The notes under the pieces were generated by a model. It worked only from the letters and a program-made list of their open reading frames with translations, did no database searches and was not told the DNA's origin. Both the position numbers and the translations under genes were made by a program. A stretch of 64,000 bases of DNA from Sulfurimonas sp. HSL3-1 (GTDB lineage Bacteria > Campylobacterota > Campylobacteria > Campylobacterales > Sulfurimonadaceae): assembly GCF_039645995.1 (NCBI RefSeq), contig NZ_CP147920.1, forward strand, positions 868,001 to 932,000, in the 5' to 3' direction. Numbering within the stretch: the first letter of the stretch is position 1; each line of letters begins with the position of its first letter. Positions 53,353 through 62,222 of the stretch are shown piece after piece.

Positions 53353-54339
53353 CTATGTATTTATAGGCTTTAGTACTAATTCACCATTCTCTACAGTTCG
53401 AGTTGGAATCTTATGTCGATCTATATCTCCTGAAATGGTTGAAGCTAAATCTTGAGCAAACGTAGTATCACCAATATGCCATGAGTGGGGAAAACTTCCA
53501 TAATAATCTATACCTTGGGTGAGTGCATCTTCATCAAGTTGATAAAAGTATGGCCCACAATTAACATTAACAGCTTTTTCAGACGCGTCGTTTGGTAAAC
53601 CAACCCGACCTACTCTAGGAGCCAGCCCAATTCGTTTTGTATTGGAGAGCTTTAATACAGAGTCATACGGATTTTGGTAGTTCGTTAAGCGCACACAATG
53701 GCGGTACAGAGATTTTGATTTACTATCATTTTTATTCAAGGAACGACTGGATATATCTCCGCCAATAAATGCAATCTGGCTTACTGTCCAAGGACGATTC
53801 TTTATTGAAGTTTTTTCATCTGCATCTGCAAAAGCGTGTCGGATGACATAAGCACCTGTTGAATGTCCAAGTAAATGCACATTTATTTCACATCCTGCTA
53901 GCTGCTGTGATGAAAATAGACTGATACAGTCATCCCTTAACCTCCTAGCAGTGTCCTTCGCATCATCACGATCTTCTAAATAATTCAAGCCTGATTGTGC
54001 ACTTGGCCAATCGTAACTAATCACAGCACCTTGATAGCCTGCACTTCTTAAGTCTTCAGCAAGTTTTCTATGTCTTTTAAGGACTATTTCTTGACTATTG
54101 TTGTAGCCGTGAATAAATACTAAGATGTCACCGGTGGGATTTCCTGAAAATTCATTTTTCCCAGTTTCTGCCTGTGCCAGTACTGTAGAAACCCATTCAC
54201 GACGTGCAATAGCGTGAGATGGTATTGGATATTCATTACTTGGTACTTTTAGAAACATAGTAGGACCAGGCTCATTACCAAAAATTTGAGCACCGTTTAA
54301 GGTTTTCTTATTTCGAACACAAACAATAAAGTCATACAT
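53353..54339 (-). CDS. alpha/beta hydrolase, DUF900-like
   Basis: 328 residues, TAAAGGAGATTG before the ATG. The segment GDILVFIHGYNNSQEIVLKRHRKLAEDLRSAGYQGAVISYDWPSAQ and nucleophile elbow GHSTG (S160) place it among DUF900 alpha/beta hydrolases; a late histidine (FPHSWHIG) could complete the triad. No signal peptide, so cytoplasmic. AT-rich codon use sets it apart from the chromosome around it. Substrate unknown; esterase or lipase-like activity is the best guess. Confidence 0.8.
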   Translation of the reverse strand: MYDFIVCVRNKKTLNGAQIFGNEPGPTMFLKVPSNEYPIPSHAIARREWVSTVLAQAETGKNEFSGNPTGDILVFIHGYNNSQEIVLKRHRKLAEDLRSAGYQGAVISYDWPSAQSGLNYLEDRDDAKDTARRLRDDCISLFSSQQLAGCEINVHLLGHSTGAYVIRHAFADADEKTSIKNRPWTVSQIAFIGGDISSRSLNKNDSKSKSLYRHCVRLTNYQNPYDSVLKLSNTKRIGLAPRVGRVGLPNDASEKAVNVNCGPYFYQLDEDALTQGIDYYGSFPHSWHIGDTTFAQDLASTISGDIDRHKIPTRTVENGELVLKPINT

Positions 54340-54581
54340 TACAATCTCCTTTATGTAAATTAATAACTATTTTTTTGTTGCTAATAATGTCATCTTGCTG
54401 GAATGCCTATTGTTGTCAAGAACCCTTGTGTGTTAGACCAGTGGGTTTTTGATCGCAATTTTAAACAAATTGAAATATATCTTTCAATACTATTATTTTT
54501 TTCTTAAAATAATTTTATTTAATGAATCTTTGTATTTTGAGAGATGGACAATTTGTCTATCTCTCAATTAGAAGTATGCAT
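54340..54581. other. AT-rich region with a 14-bp perfect hairpin
   Basis: Upstream region of the hydrolase gene. TTGAGAGATGGACA-ATT-TGTCTATCTCTCAA (54537-54567) is a 14-pair stem with one G.U. A second, weaker inverted repeat TCAAGAACCC/GGGTTTTTGA (about 54417-54452) has GTTAGAC in its loop. No gene seen. The block TGTATT-GAG-GATGG-AATTTGTC near 54531-54557 recurs imperfectly at 54600-54624. Confidence 0.5.
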
Positions 54582-54668
54582 ATTTAACACTATGTCTTGT
54601 GTATTGGAGGATGGCTAATTTGTCAAAGAAGAAGCTTCGAAGCTCTCGCGACACAAAAGGCGTTTAGT
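54582..54668 (-). other. possible attC-like boundary element of the AT-rich island
   Basis: Minus strand: ACTAAAC four bases after the stop of the acyl-CoA-dehydrogenase-like gene, an inner palindrome AGCTTCGAAGCT, TTGTGT pairing with ACACAA, then GTTAAAT, which fits the integron core GTTRRRY. The left box deviates from RYYYAAC at one base. Composition changes sharply here from GC-rich to AT-rich. Confidence 0.3.
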
Positions 54669-54672
54669 ACGT

Positions 54673-55662
54673 CTATTGGAGTATTGAGAGAAATGCCTGT
54701 TTATACAGATTTTTGAGAGTGGTATTGAGCCCGTTGGCATTAAACATGACGAGTTCGCGGTAGTAGCGTTGCAGCCGTTCGGTTGCGAGGACGGAGCTGC
54801 CGCCTTTGAGGATCATGCCGGTGGTGACTATGCGCTGGACGAGTTCAAAAAGTTCGACGCGGAGTGTGTCGAGTTCCGCGCCGTCTTTCGAGTCGAGGAA
54901 GGCGTCTTTCACCGTTTCCAGAGCCGCTTTGGCTTTGCGCCGGACCTCCTCGTCCTCCAGGGCATCCACGGCGCCGAGGCCGATGCCGTAGAGGGCATAG
55001 TGGATCGTTTTGGAGACGGATTTGTTCTTTGTGTAGGTGCCGAGGGGGTGTGAAGCAACGATGTGTTCCTGCGGCACTTCGTACTCGTCCAGGACGATAT
55101 CGACGGTATGCATTGCGTTGCCGACGAACGTTTCGGTCGGGGTGCCCAGGGTGAAGCCCTTGCGGGGTTCGAAGGGGATCATTGCCTGCAGCTCCCGCCC
55201 TTCGCAGTGGAAACCGACGACGAGGGTGTCAAAGATGCCGTAGCCGCTGGCCCATGTCAGGCGGCCGCTCAGGCGGTAGGTGCCGTCCTGCTTCGTGGCG
55301 GAAACCACCGTAACAGGGGCGCGCAGGTGGTTGATGGCGATCCCGCAGCGTCTGTTCAGGTAGGTTTCCATCAGCGCAAAACGGTTGGCGTGCATGATCT
55401 TGTTCGCCGCGAGGATCTGGATGGCCAGAAAGGCGAGGCTGCCGGAGCGGGGGGCAAGCGTGGTGAAGAGGCGGAATTTCATCTCATCGTGCAACTCGGG
55501 GGAGTAGCGGTGAAAGGCAAAGACGCCCGCATCATAGATAAGGTCGAAGGCGCTTTTCAACGCGGCCGTTTCGCTGTCAAGACGGTAGAGCGGCAGGGTG
55601 TCGAGCTGTGCCGCCGTCGCGTCGAGCTGTCGGGCGTAATGGGTCTCGTCGTATGGAAGAAT
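54673..55662 (-). CDS. acyl-CoA-dehydrogenase-like protein with uncertain start
   Basis: The smallest version starts at TTG 55560 (295 residues). The coding pattern, however, continues 34 codons upstream to an ATT at 55662, preceded by AAGGAG at ideal spacing, with no ATG/GTG/TTG in between. The protein has part of the N-terminal helical domain, the beta middle domain (RRCGIAINHLRAPVTVVSATKQDGTYRLSGRLTWASGYGIFDTLVVG) and a short C-terminal helical domain. The catalytic glutamate region is unclear, so it may not be an active dehydrogenase. Confidence 0.65.
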   Translation of the reverse strand: MLPYDETHYARQLDATAAQLDTLPLYRLDSETAALKSAFDLIYDAGVFAFHRYSPELHDEMKFRLFTTLAPRSGSLAFLAIQILAANKIMHANRFALMETYLNRRCGIAINHLRAPVTVVSATKQDGTYRLSGRLTWASGYGIFDTLVVGFHCEGRELQAMIPFEPRKGFTLGTPTETFVGNAMHTVDIVLDEYEVPQEHIVASHPLGTYTKNKSVSKTIHYALYGIGLGAVDALEDEEVRRKAKAALETVKDAFLDSKDGAELDTLRVELFELVQRIVTTGMILKGGSSVLATERLQRYYRELVMFNANGLNTTLKNLYKQAFLSILQ

Positions 55663-55708
55663 GGCGGACTCCTTGGGCGGCCGAGGGCCGAGAAATGGTG
55701 TTGGCGGT

Positions 55709-56209
55709 CTAGGCCTCTTCGGCGGGATCGATCTTTTTGTAGGCGATGACGCGGAAAGGCTCGAAGCCCAGCTTTTCCCAGGTTGCCTGCGCGGCGAGGT
55801 TCGACGCCATATAGCTCAGTTCAATGATGTCAATGGCCATGGAGCCGAACCAGGCCTGAAGCTGTTCGTACATCCGCACGCAGTGGTCCGCCCGCCGAAA
55901 ACGCGCATCGACATAACAGAGCCCGATCCAGCCGACGAGTCCCAGCCCGGAAGCACTGAGGTGCGACGGGGCGATTTTGCCCATGATGCAGCCGATCTCC
56001 TCCCGGGCGTTTTGCAGGATGAAGGTCCGCGCTTTGCGTTCGTCGAGGTACTCCAGCAGGTACGTCTCCATCTCCTCGACGCTCAGCGCACCGAACCCCT
56101 TGCAGTAGGGGTCTTTTCCCTGTGCCATCAGATAAAGAAAGGTCTTGTGGAGTGCTTCCGTGAGGAAGGGCAGGTCCTCTTCCGTCGCCCGGCGCAGTTC
56201 GATAGCCAT
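55709..56209 (-). CDS. GNAT-like N-acetyltransferase
   Basis: 166 residues. The fold order fits GNAT: FLTEALHKTFLYLMAQGKDPY, then KARTFILQNAREEIGCIMGKI, then LCYVDARFRRADHCVRMYEQLQAWFGSMAIDIIELSYMASNLAAQATWEKLGFEPFRVIAYKK. The acetyl-CoA loop is degenerate, so substrate and activity are uncertain. It lies upstream of the acyl-CoA-dehydrogenase-like gene on the same strand and is probably co-transcribed. Confidence 0.75.
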   Translation of the reverse strand: MAIELRRATEEDLPFLTEALHKTFLYLMAQGKDPYCKGFGALSVEEMETYLLEYLDERKARTFILQNAREEIGCIMGKIAPSHLSASGLGLVGWIGLCYVDARFRRADHCVRMYEQLQAWFGSMAIDIIELSYMASNLAAQATWEKLGFEPFRVIAYKKIDPAEEA

Positions 56210-56384
56210 AGCACCCCTTTGGTTCGTCTGCAGGTATTTTACTCTGTCGGCGGTTCAAATACACTGTGCACACGGCGCTCTAATACCCCGGAAGCCCGGG
56301 GATTCGGCCGGTCTGCAGGGAGTGTAAGTGGGATGTAAGTATGAATTGGTGAATCGATGAGGTGTGCTGTCAGCACACCCCGGG

Positions 56385-59300
56385 TCAGGTGAATGCCGGC
56401 GGCACGGGGAAACGTGCATCCATGCGCCCCTGGTTGGTGGCCAGCAGGCCGGCGAGGGAGGCGATGCCGTGGTCGATGAAGTCGATCGGATCGAGGGGGC
56501 TCGTGTGCGCGGTGTCTTCAAAACCGGTCAATTCGGTAAACGTCAGGTCGATGCCCTGGTTCATGATGTCGCCCGGGATTTTCGGCGCATTGTGGCCGCT
56601 GGGGATATCAAAGGCCAAGAGGCTGTGAATGATTTCGTGCGACATGATGCTCCCGAGCAGGCGGCCCAGCAACGTGGTGGCAAAGCTTTCCAGGTCCGCC
56701 GTCATGGTTTGGTTCTGGATCTGGATGAGCAGCGCCTGGACTTCGATGCTGATCTCGTGCGAGTTTGAATCGTCCAGTGCTCCCGGGTAGATGTCGATGG
56801 TCTCGTTGAGAACGGCAGCGCCTGCCGGTGTATGGGTGACCCCCGGTGTCCCGGCATAGATTGCCGGCGGTTCGTTGTGAATCTTCAGCGTCGTCACATG
56901 GTTCGCGGGAAGATGGGCGGGCACTGTCTCGCTGAACGGGCCGACGCGCCAGATCGTGCGGACGTTCGACGTTTTCAGCAGATAGTCGCACACCTCTTTC
57001 GCCTCCTGCAGTACCTCGTTCTTCTTGGCGTCCAGTTTGAACTGCGCAAGGAAGTCGTCAAAGGGCGTCGGCGACGCAATGGCATCTTCGTCGATGGTGA
57101 CAAACTGGGGAATGCAGAGCGTCAGTTTCTGGCTGGCCACGGCGCTCCCCGCGCTGTCGCGGACGCTAAAGTCAAGCTCCTGCAGCCCCGGCTTCTTGCC
57201 GCGAACGATGGTCCGCAGGCTGTTCTGCGCGTCGATGTCCATTGCATCGACATCGGGGCGCGTCCAGCGGTGCGAGCCGCCTGAAGGGGCGTTGTTGATC
57301 TGTGCTGCGACTTCAATGACGCCGCTTTTATCATCCCTGGAGGGGAAGAACGCCCTTGAATCGGGACTGCTCTGCGGGGTCGGTAAAACGATCGCCGTCT
57401 TTGTCGAAAATTCCAATTCGGCCGCCGCGTCCTGGGGGCGGGCATCCACTTCGATCTGCTCGCCCGACGGACGGTTGACCTTGACAGAAGCTTTGTTGTC
57501 CCCGGCGCTCTTCGCCAGATCCTTGACCTCGTCCACCGTCGTGCCCTCTGCCTCTTTCTTTGTCGGTTCACCGACCATGGAGCTGAGCGCGCTGTAGGAG
57601 AGGCCGTTCGCCTGCGTATCGGAGATCTGGTTTTTCTTCTTGGCGTCGTCGATGGTCTGCAGGGTTTTGCCGATATCTTTTTTCATTGCCGTCTGTTTTT
57701 TCAGATCCGCCGCCATACCCGCCAGGTCGGTAACGCTTTTCGAGGTGGTCTCGAGGGCTTTGATGGCGTTGGCCTGGGTGCCGGCGAGACCGGTCATGTC
57801 TTTGAAGGCGTCGCTCTTGCCCAGCAGTTCGAAGGCGGCGCCCAGTCCGGTCGGGTCCGGGGCGTTCGGCGCGGTCTGCATATTGATGATGCTCGACGGG
57901 AGATCCTTGACCTGCAGACTGCCCACATCCGACTGGCGGCTGGCGGTGGAGACAGGGGAGATCGGTGTCGGCGTCGTTCCGCACGGCTCGTCCTTGAAGC
58001 GCCAGTGCCGCGTATCGTCGATCGGTTCGCAGCTGTTGCATTTGCCCATGACGGATTCGGCGTAGACGCCTTTGGTCGGAACGCTGATGCGGAACGGGTC
58101 GGGTTTCGTCGCGGTCTTGTAATGGCCGATCAGGTCCTCGACATTCCTGAAGACGGGGTCGAGCCTCTCCCCCGGGACGACCTTGAGCACCAGGTTGTTC
58201 CCGACGACGCCCATCACTTTGTTCTCGACGACGCTGGCAACGCTCTTGTTGCCGGAGTTGGGGGCGATGTAGCCGTCGAGCAGGCCGAAGAGGCGGCTGG
58301 CATCCAGGCTCGTCCAGATGACCTTGTGCGACAGTTCCAGATGTTCGTTCAGGTGGCTGACCAGCGCCGCGGCAGCTTTGCGGTCCTCTTTGCGCGGGTC
58401 TCTCAGTTCCCTGTCCGTCAGCGGTGTATAGAGCAGCGCGGCATCGGTCACCACTTCAATCGTGGGGTCGAACCAGACGCCGCTGACCTTGACGATGTTG
58501 ATGATGTCGTTGTTGACGCGGCCGTTTCGGACGATGTAGCTGCTCATGTGGTTGGTCCGGTAGTGCAGATAGGCCGTACGCAGAATGATCTTTGACGAGG
58601 CGTGCACGGTCGTATTGGCCCGGAAACGGAGGTGCTGGATCTGGCGGCGCGTCACGGTCGGGATCTCCTTGCTGGCGATGTTCACCTGCAGCGCGACCCC
58701 TTTGCGGTAGTTCGACATCAGGGTGTAGTCCAGGTCCAGACGCACGTCGTTGCCGTTCTCGTCGATCCCGTAGATGTCGATGGTATCGATGAATTTGCGG
58801 ACGATCTCCGGTGCGTAGTCCGCTTCGAAAATGGCGTCTTTTTCCGCTTCGGTCAGCGGGACCTCTTTGTCGTAGGTGAATTTCAGGACGTAGGGGTACC
58901 AGAGGAACCACTCCTTGAGCTCAACGGTCTCCGTGATGGTCTTCGTCTGCTCCTCGATCTGGCTGATATAGGGGCGTTTCAGTTCGAAGGAGATGGAGAA
59001 GTGGCCCGAAAAGTTCTGAATAATCTCGTCGGCATAACTCCCCTCCGGCAGGTCGGAGTCGGCGTAGCTGTTCGCCATGCGTTCGATGGCGTCGAATCCG
59101 CGGCGCAGCTGCGTACCGTAGACCGCTCTGCGGAGCGTGTCTTTCCAGCGCAGGATCTTCGCGTGGTCGAAATCCGACATCGGCAGGGGAACGAAGAGGC
59201 ACTCCTGCACATCCGCAAGCTCCTGTTCGATGGCGTAGTGCTTCAGCACTTCGAAATACTCCACGGTCATGGCGTGGCAGTGGTTGTTGTTTTTGACGAC

Positions 59301-61895
59301 CTCGGTCTGTACGGTCATCGTCTCGTTCTGGCCGACGGTCTGCACGACCGTACTGCGCTGGCTGCGGAGCGACGAGGCCGACTGGGAGATGTTGTCCTGC
59401 AGACGGTTCAGCGTGCTGCCGGAGAGGTTCCTGGCCGAATCCTGGTTGGCCGTCGAGCGCGACGAGGCGCCGGAGTGGGAGACCCCGCCGAAGAGGCCGC
59501 CGATTCCCCCGACGATCCCGCCGCCTATGCCTGCGCTCGTGCTGCTGGTCTTGTTGGTGGAGCTGGCGCTGATGTTCTCCTGGAAACTCGAATTGATGAT
59601 TTCACTGATGTCTCTGTCGCGGGAGAGGTCCGCCGTGAGCGACTCGGCGACCGTTTGCGCCTCCGTGCGTGATGCACGCTCCTCACGGTCCCAGTCGATG
59701 ATGGCGATCTGTTTCTCCTGGCAGGGGGCCAGCGGCAGGCTGTAGAGCAGGTCGCCGAGGGAGTAGCCGTCCGCTTTCCACTTCTGCTTGAAATGGAGGA
59801 TATGCCCGTGGGCGATCGTCGTGTTCTCGTACACCGTCGGCGTCTCGTCCCAGTCGATGCTCGTCTCCACGGTCAGCTCCCTGCGGCCGGGATGGTTCAG
59901 AATGTAGGCCGCTTCCAGCGCCTCGATCCGGGTGATGGCCGCGTAGATCTGCCGCTTGAGGGTAGAGAGGGCGCTCTTGGTGCTGTGGTAGTGTTCGACA
60001 AAATAGTCATCCTCTAGGGAGATCAGGAGGTTGGAGCCCGTCGTATAGAAGGTGTGGAAACGTTCCAGCAGGCTGAGGAAGGCGGAGATGCTGGTCACGT
60101 AGGTATCGTAATTGTCGCGGATCGAGAGAATTTCGCCCAGGGTGAAGACCGTCTTGTTGCGGAGGGTCTCCTTGATCTGCTCGAACTGCTGCATGATGCA
60201 GAGGATCCCCATCGTATCGGTTTCGCGGGTGGGGCAGGGTTCGAAGGTATAGAACCCCTTCTGGTCCACTTCGGCCAGCTCGGAGACGAGGCGCCTGAAG
60301 TAGCCGAGCAGCTCCTCCTGGTCCTGGGACTCCTTGGTCTGGGTATCGATGCTCCCGATCAGTTTTTCGGCGCGTTTTTGCATGACGGTGATCAGACCCG
60401 CGTCAACGAAGGGGTGTTTGACCAGCGCCTGGAAATCTTTGATGTAGTCGCGTATCTGGTTGGGGAGGGCGTTCCCGGCGAACAGGGTGCTGTTTTCCGC
60501 GTCGGCGTAGGTTTTGATGTGCCCCAGCAGGGAGGAGACCGTGGCGCGGTTCAGCGCGTCTTCGGAGGCGAGGGATTCGCAGTATGTCTCCGCTTCCCGG
60601 GCCCCTTTTTTGCCGCAGTACGCGGCTGCGAGTTCGCGGTGAAGCTCCTGCAGCGCCGTTTTGCGGCGCGCCTGTTCGGCGAGGATTTTCAGCAGGGCGC
60701 TGAAATCCAGTTTGAATGAGGTCAGGTTCGCGGAACTGAATTTAAGCTGCCCGACGGCGGTCTCCATCTTCAGGTGATAGACGGGTACGGTGGTGAACTG
60801 GGCCGTGCCGCTGCTGAAAGAGCGCATCATGACCGGCTCCGCCACGGCGGCGGGCTGCTCCGTCGTCATCGCCTGCGCCGTCTTCTCGTCGTCGACCGTA
60901 TAGGCGTTCAGGGAGAGCGTCTTCATGGAACTGTTCATGCGGCTGAAGACGCCGAAAAGTGTCTCCGAAATGTCGAGCAGCTCCGTTTTGAGCTTTTTGC
61001 TCTCTTTTGCGGTGATCGTCAGCCCTCTGATCTCGGGCTCGGTCGTCCGGACGGTATGGTAGAAACTGTACTCCTCGAGGGTGCGGTTCGGGATCGTAAA
61101 GTCGACGCATTTGCCTCCAAGGTCCTGGGAGAAGGAGGGGTTGCCGATCATTTCGGCCGTCTCCGGAAGCGTCGGAGTGCTTCCGGTGTCTCCGACGCCT
61201 TCGGGAAGTAAAGAGAGGTCGGCGACGAGCAGGATGTTCTTGGGGATGATCTGCTTGTTCTCCTGCGTCGAGAGGGTGACGGGAATAGGGGTCTCCTCCA
61301 GGCCGGCGACGATGCCGTACGCCTGGGCATAGTCCTCGCTGCCGACACGGGCGAAGAAACTCCCGTCCTTGTTGGTCCAGACCGAAAAGAGCGGATGGAA
61401 GCCTTCGCTCCCCGGGTCGGCGTCAGGGTCCGTCGTCACCATGAGGACGACGGAGAGACCCGCAGCGCTGCGCTCGCCGGAAATGTCCACCAGCATGCCC
61501 GAAACGAGCCGGGAGTCGTCCGTGATAGGATTGGAGTCGCCGAAGGTGATGACCTTGGGGTCGACACCGATTTCCATCGGCTGCGTGTCATCTTCGGCGC
61601 TTGCGTCCGTATTGGACGCGTTGAGGCTGCCGTAACTGTAGATCTGCGAGCCGAGCAGTTCGCCGTCGGGCGCGTAGACTTCTACGGTGACGGATTGGCT
61701 GGCCAGCAGCTCCTGTTGGGGCAGGAAGAAACGGAAAGCGCCGTTGGGCTGGACATCGACACGGTCTTTGCTGTAGGTCGAATGGCCGCCGATCTCCTGA
61801 ATATAGCTTACCTTCAGAAAGTGTCCAAGGTATTGGTCTGTGACGTCGGTGTCATCTGTCGGTTTCAAGATGCCGTTGATACTTACTCTGCTCAT
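56385..61895 (-). CDS. giant multidomain protein with C-terminal metallopeptidase-like domain
   Basis: 1836 residues, no signal peptide. In order: beta-rich N-terminal region (about 1-240, with SGMLVDISGERSAAGLSVVLMV like a carboxypeptidase-regulatory domain); helical region (about 385-680); LLYSLPLAPCQEKQIAIIDWDREERASRTE (about 715-745); a Gly/Ser-rich stretch near 785-810; a beta-rich region (about 960-1240); coiled coil (about 1355-1440); an Ig-like region; and a metallopeptidase-like end with HEIIH at 1753-1757, D1763 in the third-ligand position and IMN (M1778) as a Met-turn. No family recognised. Composition is native. Confidence 0.85.
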   Translation of the reverse strand: MSRVSINGILKPTDDTDVTDQYLGHFLKVSYIQEIGGHSTYSKDRVDVQPNGAFRFFLPQQELLASQSVTVEVYAPDGELLGSQIYSYGSLNASNTDASAEDDTQPMEIGVDPKVITFGDSNPITDDSRLVSGMLVDISGERSAAGLSVVLMVTTDPDADPGSEGFHPLFSVWTNKDGSFFARVGSEDYAQAYGIVAGLEETPIPVTLSTQENKQIIPKNILLVADLSLLPEGVGDTGSTPTLPETAEMIGNPSFSQDLGGKCVDFTIPNRTLEEYSFYHTVRTTEPEIRGLTITAKESKKLKTELLDISETLFGVFSRMNSSMKTLSLNAYTVDDEKTAQAMTTEQPAAVAEPVMMRSFSSGTAQFTTVPVYHLKMETAVGQLKFSSANLTSFKLDFSALLKILAEQARRKTALQELHRELAAAYCGKKGAREAETYCESLASEDALNRATVSSLLGHIKTYADAENSTLFAGNALPNQIRDYIKDFQALVKHPFVDAGLITVMQKRAEKLIGSIDTQTKESQDQEELLGYFRRLVSELAEVDQKGFYTFEPCPTRETDTMGILCIMQQFEQIKETLRNKTVFTLGEILSIRDNYDTYVTSISAFLSLLERFHTFYTTGSNLLISLEDDYFVEHYHSTKSALSTLKRQIYAAITRIEALEAAYILNHPGRRELTVETSIDWDETPTVYENTTIAHGHILHFKQKWKADGYSLGDLLYSLPLAPCQEKQIAIIDWDREERASRTEAQTVAESLTADLSRDRDISEIINSSFQENISASSTNKTSSTSAGIGGGIVGGIGGLFGGVSHSGASSRSTANQDSARNLSGSTLNRLQDNISQSASSLRSQRSTVVQTVGQNETMTVQTEVVKNNNHCHAMTVEYFEVLKHYAIEQELADVQECLFVPLPMSDFDHAKILRWKDTLRRAVYGTQLRRGFDAIERMANSYADSDLPEGSYADEIIQNFSGHFSISFELKRPYISQIEEQTKTITETVELKEWFLWYPYVLKFTYDKEVPLTEAEKDAIFEADYAPEIVRKFIDTIDIYGIDENGNDVRLDLDYTLMSNYRKGVALQVNIASKEIPTVTRRQIQHLRFRANTTVHASSKIILRTAYLHYRTNHMSSYIVRNGRVNNDIINIVKVSGVWFDPTIEVVTDAALLYTPLTDRELRDPRKEDRKAAAALVSHLNEHLELSHKVIWTSLDASRLFGLLDGYIAPNSGNKSVASVVENKVMGVVGNNLVLKVVPGERLDPVFRNVEDLIGHYKTATKPDPFRISVPTKGVYAESVMGKCNSCEPIDDTRHWRFKDEPCGTTPTPISPVSTASRQSDVGSLQVKDLPSSIINMQTAPNAPDPTGLGAAFELLGKSDAFKDMTGLAGTQANAIKALETTSKSVTDLAGMAADLKKQTAMKKDIGKTLQTIDDAKKKNQISDTQANGLSYSALSSMVGEPTKKEAEGTTVDEVKDLAKSAGDNKASVKVNRPSGEQIEVDARPQDAAAELEFSTKTAIVLPTPQSSPDSRAFFPSRDDKSGVIEVAAQINNAPSGGSHRWTRPDVDAMDIDAQNSLRTIVRGKKPGLQELDFSVRDSAGSAVASQKLTLCIPQFVTIDEDAIASPTPFDDFLAQFKLDAKKNEVLQEAKEVCDYLLKTSNVRTIWRVGPFSETVPAHLPANHVTTLKIHNEPPAIYAGTPGVTHTPAGAAVLNETIDIYPGALDDSNSHEISIEVQALLIQIQNQTMTADLESFATTLLGRLLGSIMSHEIIHSLLAFDIPSGHNAPKIPGDIMNQGIDLTFTELTGFEDTAHTSPLDPIDFIDHGIASLAGLLATNQGRMDARFPVPPAFT

Positions 61896-62222
61896 GCCGT
61901 ATCCTTTAGAGTGAACAGTCGGGGGAATCTGACGCTGGTTCAGATAGGGGTTGACGGTTGCTTCCGCGTTTCAGAAAAATTCTTTTTTGTCGACATCCCA
62001 ATAGCGCGTCAAAAAAACAGTGCATCGCCGGCAGGCATCTATCAAAACGGTACAAAAAAGCAGACACGATCAAGTTAACAGTAAAAAACTTAAATAACAA
62101 TTATTTAACTTAAAATAGATTTTTTTCGTTTTCTCGGGGGATGGCAACGCCGACGGAATGCGGACCGTTCCGCGTCGTTCGGGAGAGGTGGCGGGTCGTT
62201 TCTCTTTCGGGCGCGGAGTGGG
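61896..62222. other. intergenic region upstream of the giant gene
   Basis: 327 bases without a gene. A perfect palindrome TTAAATAA-CAA-TTATTTAA lies at 62090-62108 within an AT-rich block (62050-62125), followed toward 62200 by GC-rich DNA. The block probably contains the promoter of the 1836-residue gene, about 195 bases upstream of its start; the palindrome is a candidate operator. Confidence 0.45.

Noticed and set aside
58602-59672. 356-codon plus-strand frame opposite the giant gene
   Set aside because: It is one of many long antisense frames typical of GC-rich coding DNA; no ribosome site, and the opposite strand encodes a coherent protein.
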